A DNA stretch of 64,000 nt from an uncultured Collinsella sp. (GTDB lineage Bacteria > Actinomycetota > Coriobacteriia > Coriobacteriales > Coriobacteriaceae): the NCBI GenBank assembly GCA_902472315.1, contig CABRNM010000002.1, positions 1-64,000 of the forward strand, written 5' to 3'. The notes under the pieces are model-generated. The model saw only the letters and a list, made by a program, of their open reading frames with translations. It searched no databases and was not told the origin of the DNA. Below, one piece after another: positions 44,106 to 51,484 of the stretch. How positions within the stretch are numbered: position 1 is the stretch's first letter; every line of letters begins with the position of its first letter. Both the position numbers and the translations under genes were made by a program.

Positions 44106-44876
44106 ATGGATCAGATTTACGACAACAGGTATTATTCCGCCGGTTCGCGCGAGCCGTCGCCTCGCCGCGCACCTACCGTGCAGCTCGGCGGGTCCGACTA
44201 CGCCGGTGTCGATCGCCGCGCACAGCGTCCGGCAAGTGCCTCACATCCCCGTGCTCAAATGAATACGTCGACGGGCCGCCCGCCACGCTCGGCGCCCCCG
44301 ACGCATGCTTCGCGTACGCAGCACCCCTCGGCTCAAACGCACGAAAAGTCGACCAGGCCCTCGAGCCGTCTTTCGGGCTCGGACTTCATGCACTACGCCA
44401 ACGACAATGCGGTGGTCAAGGCGATCTACGACTTTACCCATGGACCCCAGCGCGGGCTGTTTATTGGCATTGTCGTCGTCCTGGTGCTCGTGAGCCTGTA
44501 CTTTCCCGTGCGCGACCTCTACGTTGCCAAACGCTCGAACGATATCTTGGCCAAGCAGGTCGAGATTCGCCAGCAGTACAACGACGAGCTGCAGAAAAGC
44601 GTCGACAAGCTGCTCTCGGAGGAGGGTATCAAGGACGCGGCATCCGAGGACTTGGGCCTGGTGATGCCCGGCGAGAAGAGAATTGAAGTGCAGGGCCTGG
44701 ACGACGATTCGGATTCGTCTTCGAGCAAGAAGTCGTCGAACGCCAAGAAGGCCAGCGAAGTTGCCAAGGAAATCGAAGACGTCGGTAAGGACGCGCCGTG
44801 GTACATCCAGGCGCTCGACATGCTGTTTGGGTTTAACGGTGTCGAGGGCCAGACGGTCGTGTCCAACGGCAAATAG
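44106..44876 (+). CDS. DivIC/FtsB-like septum protein with disordered N-terminus
   Basis: 256 aa. The first 110 residues are Ser/Pro/Arg-rich and look disordered. One membrane helix follows (LFIGIVVVLVLVSLYF), then a coiled coil (NDILAKQVEIRQQYNDELQK) of the DivIC/FtsB type, and an acidic Ser/Lys-rich linker before a final hydrophobic segment. It would act at the division site together with FtsL and FtsQ. ATG 44106 has AAGG upstream; an extension to 43980 crosses the eno terminator. It precedes a Ppx/GppA gene by 20 bp. Confidence 0.75.
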   Translation: MDQIYDNRYYSAGSREPSPRRAPTVQLGGSDYAGVDRRAQRPASASHPRAQMNTSTGRPPRSAPPTHASRTQHPSAQTHEKSTRPSSRLSGSDFMHYANDNAVVKAIYDFTHGPQRGLFIGIVVVLVLVSLYFPVRDLYVAKRSNDILAKQVEIRQQYNDELQKSVDKLLSEEGIKDAASEDLGLVMPGEKRIEVQGLDDDSDSSSSKKSSNAKKASEVAKEIEDVGKDAPWYIQALDMLFGFNGVEGQTVVSNGK

Positions 44877-44896
44877 CGCCCGGAGGGGAGCCTGCA

Positions 44897-45898
44897 ATGG
44901 CAGATTGCAAACGCTATAAGGTAGCCGCGATCGACCTGGGAACAGTGTCGTCGCGACTGGTGTTAGCGCAGGTCGAGGCCGGGGCGATCGTGGAATCGTC
45001 CAAGCATACCGAGATCACCGACTTGGGCGAGGGCGTGGACGCGACGGGCCGCTTTTGCGAGGCGGCCGTCGAGCGTGTGCTCGCCGCGTGTCGCATGTTT
45101 GTGGACGAGGCGCATGCCTTTGGGGCCGTGTGCATCTGCACCACGTGCACGAGTGCCGCGCGCGATGCGTCCAATGCCGCCCTGCTGCTGGACGGCCTGC
45201 GCGAGCTGGGGCTCGAACCGCAGGTGATTCCGGGCGAGGTCGAGGCACGCCTGACGTTTTTTGGCGTGGCGCACGACTTTGCCGGCGAGCGCATTATTGT
45301 TGCCGATTCGGGTGGCGGATCCACGGAGCTCGCGACGGGCGTCTATGCGCCGGAGCGTGGCGTCTTTGCGCTAGAAGGGACGCGCTCGCTGGACATTGGC
45401 TGCCGCCGTGTGACGGAGCGGTTTTTCTCGGCGCTGCCGCCTGCGGACGGCGAGCTTGCTGCCGCTGCCGCATGGGCAAACGAGCAGTTTGCGGGCTACT
45501 TTGAGAGTCTGCCTGTCGACTTTGAGCGCGCCGAACGCTTGGTCGCAGTGGGCGGCACGGTGACTACGCTGGTGGCTCTGGTCCACGAGCTGGAGCCGTA
45601 TGATTCGAGCTTCGTGCACCTGCGCGAGCTTTCGCTGGAGCAGGTCTCGGCCGCTATCGAGCGCATGTCCACGCTGGACGCGGACAGCATCGCCGCGCTA
45701 CCGGGTGTGCAGCCCAAACGCGCGGGCGTGATCTTGGCTGGCGCCGTGGTAATCCGCGAGCTCATGCGAGCCGGCGGCTACGACACGCTCACCGTAAGCG
45801 AGAACAGCCTGCTTGCCGGCATGGCCGCCACCATCAACGAGGTTCTCGACGGCGCGACCCCCACCATCGCCTGGGTCCCCAGCCTGAGCGCTCTTTAA
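44897..45898 (+). CDS. Ppx/GppA-family phosphatase
   Basis: 333 aa. ASKHA fold with AAIDLGTVSSRLVLAQ, ADSGGGSTELATGVY and VAVGGTVTTLVALV. The family includes exopolyphosphatases and pppGpp phosphatases. Length is near the short Actinobacterial type. GGAGG-like GGAGGGG precedes ATG 44897. It follows the DivIC-like gene in the same transcript, an arrangement common in Actinobacteria. Confidence 0.88.
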   Translation: MADCKRYKVAAIDLGTVSSRLVLAQVEAGAIVESSKHTEITDLGEGVDATGRFCEAAVERVLAACRMFVDEAHAFGAVCICTTCTSAARDASNAALLLDGLRELGLEPQVIPGEVEARLTFFGVAHDFAGERIIVADSGGGSTELATGVYAPERGVFALEGTRSLDIGCRRVTERFFSALPPADGELAAAAAWANEQFAGYFESLPVDFERAERLVAVGGTVTTLVALVHELEPYDSSFVHLRELSLEQVSAAIERMSTLDADSIAALPGVQPKRAGVILAGAVVIRELMRAGGYDTLTVSENSLLAGMAATINEVLDGATPTIAWVPSLSAL

Positions 45899-45910
45899 CC
45901 GTCTTCCTCT

Positions 45911-45977
45911 GAGTTGCGGTGAAATAGTTCCTAAATAAGCTGATAAACGGTATAAACAGGATCTATTCCACCGCAGC
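45911..45977. repeat. Imperfect hairpin after the Ppx/GppA gene
   Basis: GTTGCGGTGAAATAG (45913-45927) and its inverted copy at 45963-45977 match at 13 of 15 positions around a 35-nt AT-rich loop. No T-run. Confidence 0.55.
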
Positions 45978-45980
45978 TTA

Positions 45981-46262
45981 GAGTCCCACCGGCATCTAAA
46001 AGAAACAAGCCCGCATCCCTTGGGGACACGGGCTCGAAAGCTCCATATGGTAGGGGCGGTGGGACGTCCGCGTATTTGCTGCGCAAATCCGCACCGGCTT
46101 CGGCCGCCTGCCGGCGCCCTCGTCGGCTCGCTGCGGACGCTGCGCGTCCGCCTGGTGCTCGCCCCCTCGCGGGTTCGAGTCCCGCCGGCGTCCAAAAGAA
46201 ACGAGCCCGCATCCCAACGGGACACGGGCTCGTAAGCAATCACATGGTAGGGGCGGTGGGAC
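45981..46262. repeat. Two 85-bp direct copies of a tRNA 3' end plus terminator
   Basis: Copy A (45981-46065) and copy B (46177-46262) share T-arm remnant, terminator hairpin and the last 17 or so bases of the tRNA-Leu (minus strand). Copy B runs on into the real tRNA; copy A stops abruptly after GTGGGAC. Between them is about 110 bp of GC-rich sequence with the plus-strand T-arm GCGGGTTCGAGTCCCGC at 46169-46185. The same pattern occurs near the tRNA-Gln at the window start. It fills the 349-bp gap before the tRNA; no gene seen. Confidence 0.75.
46193..46232 (-). terminator. Terminator of tRNA-Leu
   Basis: On the minus strand, CGAGCCCG (46225-46232) pairs with CGGGCTCG (46202-46209), with an inner CCC/GGG, and is followed by TTTCTTTT. 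Confidence 0.85.
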
Positions 46263-46329
46263 TCGAACCCACAATCCTTGCGGCGAGAGATTTTAAGTCT
46301 CCTGCGTATGCCAATTCCGCCACGCCCCC
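46248..46329 (-). tRNA. tRNA-Leu (anticodon TAA)
   Basis: An 82-nt class II cloverleaf on the minus strand. Acceptor GGGGGCG/CGCCCCT, D-arm with GGAATTGGCATACGC, anticodon loop CTTAAAA (anticodon TAA), a long variable arm and T-arm GGGTTCGAGTCCC. CCA is not encoded. Confidence 0.95.
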
Positions 46330-46360
46330 GTGAGACTAGAAGTCTAGCACAAGCCGTCCG

Positions 46361-46984
46361 TTACGCGTTGACGGCCATTGAGTGCCGGCCTGACTTTTCC
46401 AAGTACTCGGCAAACTTGGCTTCGTCGCCCTTGTTCTTGTACTGCAGGGCCAGCAGGTATTCCAGGCGGCAGCTCTTGACCTTGTCGTCACCGGCCTCCT
46501 TGAGCATGCGCTCCAGCTCGGGAATGTCGTTGTGGCGCTTGAGGATCATCGTGTCGTACATCAGCTGGCACTCGTGCGCGACTGCCTCGGCCTGACCGCC
46601 CTCAAAGCCCTTGATCTCGTGCAGCAACTCCTTGGACTTTTTGCGGTCCTCCTGGCCAACGTAGTAGTTAAAGGCCTTAATGACCAGGTCGACGCGCTGC
46701 ATCTTGGGGAGATTGAGCCCCAGCAGCAGGTCGAACATCTCGCTGGCGCGCTCGTGGTCCTCGCGCAGCAGATAGGAGTTCAGGCGCAGGTAGTCGCGGT
46801 TGTAGCGCGGGTACAGCATGCTGGTGAGTTTGCCGTCGAGCAAACGATCGAACTCGTCCCACTGCTTGGCGGCCATGAGCTGCTGCAGGCGCTTAAACGT
46901 GGTGCGTTTTTTGACGCTAAAGAACACCGACACGGCGATGCAGATGATAACGACGGCGGTCCAGAGTGTGCGGGAATCGGGCAT
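46361..46984 (-). CDS. Membrane-anchored helical-repeat protein, unknown function
   Basis: 207 aa. One N-terminal membrane helix (LWTAVVIICIAVSVFFSV) with a short external end, then an all-helical cytoplasmic region of TPR-like repeats (RLQQLMAAKQWDEFDRLLDG, RASEMFDLLLGLNLPKMQ, AKFAEYLEKSGRHS). I do not recognise a specific family. It could be a scaffold. It lies just after tRNA-Leu in the same orientation with GACC upstream rather than a strong ribosome site. Confidence 0.7.
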   Translation of the reverse strand: MPDSRTLWTAVVIICIAVSVFFSVKKRTTFKRLQQLMAAKQWDEFDRLLDGKLTSMLYPRYNRDYLRLNSYLLREDHERASEMFDLLLGLNLPKMQRVDLVIKAFNYYVGQEDRKKSKELLHEIKGFEGGQAEAVAHECQLMYDTMILKRHNDIPELERMLKEAGDDKVKSCRLEYLLALQYKNKGDEAKFAEYLEKSGRHSMAVNA

Positions 46985-47147
46985 ATTAGGGTCCTTAGTC
47001 GCTCATAAAGCGAGCGGTATGACAACACGTACTGGATGTATTATACGCAGTGCGCAAGCAAACTGGCATAAAAGCTCATCGAGGCCGAGTGGCATCGCTC
47101 GCTGCGGTACACTTACCTAAAGTAAACCATGAAGGGAGACATTACCT

Positions 47148-47435
47148 ATGAAGAAGATCGTTTTGGCTTGCGGTGCTGGCGCTGCTACTTCCACGCTCGT
47201 TGCCCAGAAGGTCGCCACCCTGCTCGACGCCAACGGTTACGCCGACAAGTACGAGATCGTGCAGTGCGCCATCTCCGAGGCCAAGGATTACTGCGACGAG
47301 GGCGCTGACCTGCTGATCGCCACCACCGTTGCCCCCGAGGGCCTCACCTGCCCGTACGTGAGCGGCGTGCCCTTCATGACCGGCATGAACCGCGTCGCTG
47401 CCGAGAAGGCCGTCCTCGACGTTATGGCTCAGTAG
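47148..47435 (+). CDS. PTS EIIB component, galactitol type
   Basis: 95 aa. Small cytoplasmic EIIB with the phospho-Cys at residue 8 in LACGAGAATSTLVAQKV, as in GatB-type proteins. It would pass phosphate from EIIA to an EIIC. No EIIA or EIIC is next to it, so it is an orphan. AAGGGAG precedes ATG 47148. A VOC protein follows 11 bp later in the same transcript. Confidence 0.88.
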   Translation: MKKIVLACGAGAATSTLVAQKVATLLDANGYADKYEIVQCAISEAKDYCDEGADLLIATTVAPEGLTCPYVSGVPFMTGMNRVAAEKAVLDVMAQ

Positions 47436-47446
47436 GCGCTGCCTGT

Positions 47447-47821
47447 ATGAGTGAGCAGAACGCCAATCCGGTCGAGCTCTTTGGCATGCGCGTTGCCCAT
47501 GTGGGCATTAACGCCACCGACCCGGCAGACGCCCTGGAGATCGCGGAGCTGTTCTCGACGATGATGGGCCTGCCCGTCATCGAGACCCCCGTTTCGTACT
47601 TTAACGATTCGCTGGTCGAGATCATGAAGCAGAACGGTCGTGGCGCCAAGGGCCACATTGGCTTTGCCGTCAACGACATCGATGCGGCCGAGAAGTGGTT
47701 TGCCGAGCGCGGGCTCGAGGTTAACGAGGAGTCGCGCGTGCTGCTGCCCGACGGCGGCACCAAACTCGTGTACTTTAAGCGCGAGTTCGCCGGCTTCGCC
47801 GTGCACCTGTGCCGCGACTAG
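47447..47821 (+). CDS. VOC-fold (glyoxalase/bleomycin-resistance) protein
   Basis: 124 aa, one VOC module pair. Visible are RVAHVGINATDPADALEIAE, then GHIGFAVNDIDAAEKWFAER and KLVYFKREFAGFAVHL. Metal-ligand His and Glu candidates are present (VAHVG, GHIGF). Some VOC proteins sit with sugar-acid aldolase genes; here the companion is a PTS EIIB, so a sugar-related role is only a guess. A bidirectional terminator follows. Confidence 0.82.
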   Translation: MSEQNANPVELFGMRVAHVGINATDPADALEIAELFSTMMGLPVIETPVSYFNDSLVEIMKQNGRGAKGHIGFAVNDIDAAEKWFAERGLEVNEESRVLLPDGGTKLVYFKREFAGFAVHLCRD

Positions 47822-47843
47822 CGCACAAGCTGCTATAGCTAGC

Positions 47844-47882
47844 AAAAAGGGATAGAGCCGCGTGGCCCTATCCCTTTATTTA
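47844..47882. terminator. Bidirectional terminator
   Basis: AAAGGGATAGAGCC pairs with GGCCCTATCCCTTT (one mismatch) with A and T tracts on either side. It serves the VOC gene and the convergent histidine kinase gene. Confidence 0.85.
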
Positions 47883-47897
47883 TGCCGAGGGGCATCC

Positions 47898-49193
47898 CTA
47901 CCGTGGCAGGCGAATCGTAAAGCGGCTGCCGACACCCTCGACCGAGGTCACGCCAATGACACCGCCATGGCTATCGACGATCCACTTGGCAATGGCAAGC
48001 CCCAGACCCGAGCCCTGCGCGCCGGCATCGCGCGCGTTGTCGGCGCGGTAGAACCGCTCGAACGCGTGGGCTGCGGATTCCTGGTTCATGCCGATGCCCT
48101 CGTCCTCAACGTTTATGTCGATCGTGCCCGCGCCCGCATCCGGCGCCACGCCAAACGTGATGGGCGTGCCCGCGTTCGAATACTTGGCGGCATTCTGCAC
48201 GATTACGCGCAGAGCCTGCTTCACGAGCGCCACATCGACGGGCGCGTCGCAGCGCGGGTCGCTGGCAAGCGCAGCGTCAAAGGCCAGTCGATACGTGTGC
48301 TCGGTATCGATCATCTGCGATTCCTCGCATACCTCGTCGACCAGTGCAGCCAGGTTGGTATTCGCGCGCCGCAGCACGGTGCGGCCGGCATCGCCGCGTG
48401 CCAAAAACAGCAGCTGCTCCACGAGCTCCTGCATGTGCTCGCTTTCGGCCTTGAGCGAGGCGATGGATTCCGCCAGCACGTCCGGGTCGTCTTTGCCCCA
48501 GCGGTCGAGCATGTTTACGTAGCCCTGAATCACCGCAATGGGCGTGCGCAGCTCGTGGCTTGCATCGTTGACAAAGCGCATCTGCTGTAGCTTGGCCTCT
48601 TGCATCTGGCGCAGCAGGCGGTTGAGCGCGACCTCGATGCTTGCCAGGTCGGCGTCGCCGGTGGTGACGCTCGGCGAGTCGACGCTTGCGCGCTCGATGG
48701 CCTGCTCCAGCGTTTCCATCTTGCCGCCGGAGAGCTGCATACGGCCGAGCTCGTCCACGCGCAAGGCCAGGTCGTTGAGCGGCGCCATGGTGCGGCGCAC
48801 GCGCCTCGCGCCGCCGAGCATGTTGAGCACGCTGATGACCTGCCAACCCACAACGACAAGGTAGAGAGGCCATAGCGTGACGAGGTCCTGCGCGAGGGGG
48901 AAGGTCTTGCTGGCGCGCGCAAGCTCGACGGTATAGGTGAGCGTTGTCAGGTCCCAGCCGCGCGCGGGCGTCAGCGACATGCCGTGAACGGTGGCACCGG
49001 GGATCCATCCTGCGGTAAACGTGTCGTCGGGCAGTGTCTGGTTGTATCCATAGACGAAGATCGCCGCTGCAATCACTACCAGCAACAGATCGAGCCAGAT
49101 GTAGCTCATCAGACGGCGCCACATATAGCTCCAGTTGATGGCGCGGGCGATGGAGGTGACGCGCTTGGCCTCGGCGTTACGCACGGCAGACAT
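47898..49193 (-). CDS. Sensor histidine kinase
   Basis: 431 aa. Two membrane helices (about 30-48 and 105-125) flank an external domain. A HAMP-like segment follows, then the phospho-acceptor His in NDASHELRTPIAVIQGY. The ATP-binding domain has N box (IVQNAAKYSNAGTP), G1 (VEDEGIGM), F box (FERFYRAD) and G2 (GSGLGLAIAKWIV). ATG 49193 is preferred: it overlaps the response regulator end by 17 bp, and the longer frame would be inside that gene. Signal unknown. Confidence 0.92.
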   Translation of the reverse strand: MSAVRNAEAKRVTSIARAINWSYMWRRLMSYIWLDLLLVVIAAAIFVYGYNQTLPDDTFTAGWIPGATVHGMSLTPARGWDLTTLTYTVELARASKTFPLAQDLVTLWPLYLVVVGWQVISVLNMLGGARRVRRTMAPLNDLALRVDELGRMQLSGGKMETLEQAIERASVDSPSVTTGDADLASIEVALNRLLRQMQEAKLQQMRFVNDASHELRTPIAVIQGYVNMLDRWGKDDPDVLAESIASLKAESEHMQELVEQLLFLARGDAGRTVLRRANTNLAALVDEVCEESQMIDTEHTYRLAFDAALASDPRCDAPVDVALVKQALRVIVQNAAKYSNAGTPITFGVAPDAGAGTIDINVEDEGIGMNQESAAHAFERFYRADNARDAGAQGSGLGLAIAKWIVDSHGGVIGVTSVEGVGSRFTIRLPR

Positions 49194-49962
49194 AGCCCAC
49201 CCCGCGCACGGTCTGGATGATGCGGGCGCTGCCGGCGTCCTCGATCTTGGCACGCAGGTGCGCGATGTGTACGTCGACGTTGTTGGTGTCGCCCACGTAT
49301 TCGTAGCCCAGCGCTTCGTGCGCGATGCGCTCGCGTGTGAGCACGGTGCCGGCGTGCGCCATAAGCAGGGCGAGAACGTCGAACTCGCGGGCCGTGAGCG
49401 CGATGGGCGAGCCGCCGACCGTGACTTCGCGGCGGTCGGGGTCGAGCACGACTGAGCCCACAGTGAGCGTGGCGGGGGAGGGCGCGGCAGCGGTCTGGGC
49501 CGTGTCGGTTGCCGGGGACATTGTGGCGATACCGGCGGCCGTGCCGCTCGCTACGCCAGCCCTGGCGCCGGCGCCGCCAACGCCCGAAGCCGTCCGCGCG
49601 GCCTCCGAGCGCTTCAGCGCCACGCGAATCCGTGCGAACAGCTCCTCGATCGCAAACGGCTTGGTCAGGTAATCGTCGGCACCGGCATCGAGCCCGGCAA
49701 CCTTATCCATCACGGCATCGCGCGCGGTGACCATGATCACCGGCACGTCCTTGTGCTTGCGGACACGCCGCAGGACCTCCATGCCGTTGAGCTGCGGCAA
49801 CAGCACATCGAGCAGAATCAGATCGTAGTCGCGCTCCAGTGCCAGGTCCACGGCGGTGCGGCCGTCGGCGGCGTGCTCCACCTGGTAGCCCTCGTGCTCC
49901 AGCTCGAGCGTCACAAAGCGGGCGATTTTCTCCTCGTCCTCTACGATCAGAATCCGTGCCAT
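49177..49962 (-). CDS. OmpR-family response regulator
   Basis: 261 aa. Receiver domain with the phospho-Asp in DLILLDVLLPQLNG and the Lys in DDYLTKPFAIEEL. The C-terminal winged helix (about 175-260) has ALTAREFDVLALLMAHAGTV and NVDVHIAHLRAKI. Between them is an unusual Ala/Gly/Thr-rich linker of about 50 residues (GVGGAGARAGVASGTAAG and onward). It is the partner of the overlapping histidine kinase. The start follows GGGGGC. Confidence 0.94.
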   Translation of the reverse strand: MARILIVEDEEKIARFVTLELEHEGYQVEHAADGRTAVDLALERDYDLILLDVLLPQLNGMEVLRRVRKHKDVPVIMVTARDAVMDKVAGLDAGADDYLTKPFAIEELFARIRVALKRSEAARTASGVGGAGARAGVASGTAAGIATMSPATDTAQTAAAPSPATLTVGSVVLDPDRREVTVGGSPIALTAREFDVLALLMAHAGTVLTRERIAHEALGYEYVGDTNNVDVHIAHLRAKIEDAGSARIIQTVRGVGYVCRA

Positions 49963-49980
49963 GCGTGCCCCCGTCTGCGA

Positions 49981-50523
49981 TTACTTGTCGTCGTTCAGAT
50001 TTTGTTTGATGTCGTCCGCGGCATCGGCAGCGTGATTCATAAGGTTGTTGATGCTGCCGGGCACGTCGCCGTCGCTGTCGATGCGGTAGCGCATGCCAAA
50101 GAACAGGCCAATCAGCATCAGCCATATCGTGGCGCCCCAGGCAAACAGCGCGACGATGGGAATCAGGATAGGAATGTTGAGGATGATCGCATCGCGGCGC
50201 GTGGCGATAAACTTGGTGTCCAGGCTCAGACGGAAGAGCTTTTTGAGGTACTCCCACACGCTGTCCATCTTCTTGGAGAAGTCGGTCTTCTCACTCGACT
50301 TCTCGTAGGCGGCCTGCGCGGCGACCATCTCGGCCGAGGGCTCGTCGACCGGCTCGGACTCGGTGGCGGCGTGCGCCGATGTGGTCTGGGTCTTGCCCTG
50401 CGACTCGAGCCAAATGATGGCATCCAGAACGTTGCCATCGGCGGCGTCGAGCGCTGCCTTGGCATCGGTGTAGCTCACGTTGCGCTTGGTGCGGATGGTT
50501 TCAACTTTTTCGAGGTCGTCCAT
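49981..50523 (-). CDS. DUF4342-type membrane protein
   Basis: 180 aa. The N-terminus (residues 5-45, KVETIRTKRNVSYTDAKAAL, then NVLDAIIWLE) is a UBA-like helical domain as in DUF4342 proteins. A charged linker follows, then a transmembrane region (ILNIPILIPIVALFAWGATI, then WLMLIGLFFGM) and an acidic tail. Function is unknown. It lies 18 bp before the response regulator gene on the same strand, so it may be in that operon. AAAGGA lies before ATG 50523. Confidence 0.78.
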   Translation of the reverse strand: MDDLEKVETIRTKRNVSYTDAKAALDAADGNVLDAIIWLESQGKTQTTSAHAATESEPVDEPSAEMVAAQAAYEKSSEKTDFSKKMDSVWEYLKKLFRLSLDTKFIATRRDAIILNIPILIPIVALFAWGATIWLMLIGLFFGMRYRIDSDGDVPGSINNLMNHAADAADDIKQNLNDDK

Positions 50524-50733
50524 GACCTGTCCTTTCGTTCGATGGGCGCGACGCCGGGCGATCTGCCCGGGCGCGAGCGTTGCGTTCGGCGGCCTGCGTG
50601 GCGCCGCCCCGCCCTTGGTCGAACTCTATAGTGCAGGTTATAGATTAAGCGATTCTTGAGCCAAGATTAATGTTGGATGAGTTTTTGGGTGGCGGTGGGG
50701 AAGGGGGAGGTGCCCTTCTAGGCGGCTAGCAGT

Positions 50734-50913
50734 GAGGTCTAATACTTTTCCGAGAAGTGAACGAGCTAAATCGGACCCCCGAAGCATCGACACTTTAAGG
50801 GCGTCGTTTCCTGCGGTTTCGGTGCTGAAATCCTGTGATTTTGCCGACGAAAAATGCGGATGCTTCAGGGGTCCTAAAACAGCCGTTCACTTCGCGGAAA
50901 AGTATTAGACCTC
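50734..50913. repeat. 180-bp element with 55-bp inverted ends
   Basis: Arms 50734-50788 and 50859-50913 are complementary in blocks of 19, 10, 7 and 8 bp, with two single mismatches and one 9-nt unpaired loop. The 70-nt middle has a small hairpin and no gene. There is no clear target duplication. It could be a miniature inverted-repeat element or a long structured RNA. The rest of the 525-bp gap (50524-51048) holds nothing I can name. Confidence 0.85.
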
Positions 50914-51048
50914 AATAGCGGGGGATGGGGTGCCGGTGCAAAACGGCGTTGAGGGTTGGTCGAGCAGGTGGTTTTCAGGCGACTGGGACATGGCGGGCGG
51001 TCGATCACCTATACTGGTTGGGCTCAATTGGAGAGGTGATGGCTAGTT

Positions 51049-51444
51049 ATGAAATCAATCAATGTTGCAGCAGCGATTATTCAGAAGGACGGAAAAATCC
51101 TGAGCTGCCAGCGCGGCTATGGCGAGTTTAAAGACGGCTGGGAGTTTCCGGGCGGCAAGCTCGAGCCGGGCGAGACCGGCGAGCAGGCAATCGTGCGCGA
51201 GATTCAAGAAGAGCTCGAGGTCACGATCGGTAACCTCGACTATCTTTGCACGGTCGAACACGATTACGCGACGTTTCACCTGTCGATGCAGTGCTACCTG
51301 GCTAACATCCTTTCGGGGGAGTTCAAAGAGCACGCTCACGAAGACATGAAGTGGCTCGATACCAATAACCTGTGGGATGTCGATTGGCTTCCGGCAGACG
51401 TTAAAGTCGTTAAGGAGCTCGAGAAAAAGCTCGGACTTAAGTAA
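51049..51444 (+). CDS. Nudix hydrolase (MutT/NudG type)
   Basis: 131 aa. The Nudix box is GGKLEPGETGEQAIVREIQ followed by EELEV; the usual final Gly is Leu. Flanking residues (AAAIIQKDGKILSCQRGYGE and DMKWLDTNNLWDVDWLPADV) match the small MutT/CTP-pyrophosphohydrolase group, which removes oxidised or modified NTPs. GGAGAGG lies upstream. A terminator follows. Confidence 0.9.
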   Translation: MKSINVAAAIIQKDGKILSCQRGYGEFKDGWEFPGGKLEPGETGEQAIVREIQEELEVTIGNLDYLCTVEHDYATFHLSMQCYLANILSGEFKEHAHEDMKWLDTNNLWDVDWLPADVKVVKELEKKLGLK

Positions 51445-51483
51445 AAAAGGAGTGGGGCGCCACATGGCGATCCACTCCTTTTT
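51443..51483. terminator. Bidirectional terminator
   Basis: AAAAAGGAGTGG pairs with CCACTCCTTTTT around an inner CGCC/GGCG. It serves the Nudix gene and the convergent helicase pseudogene. Confidence 0.9.
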
Positions 51484-51484
51484 G

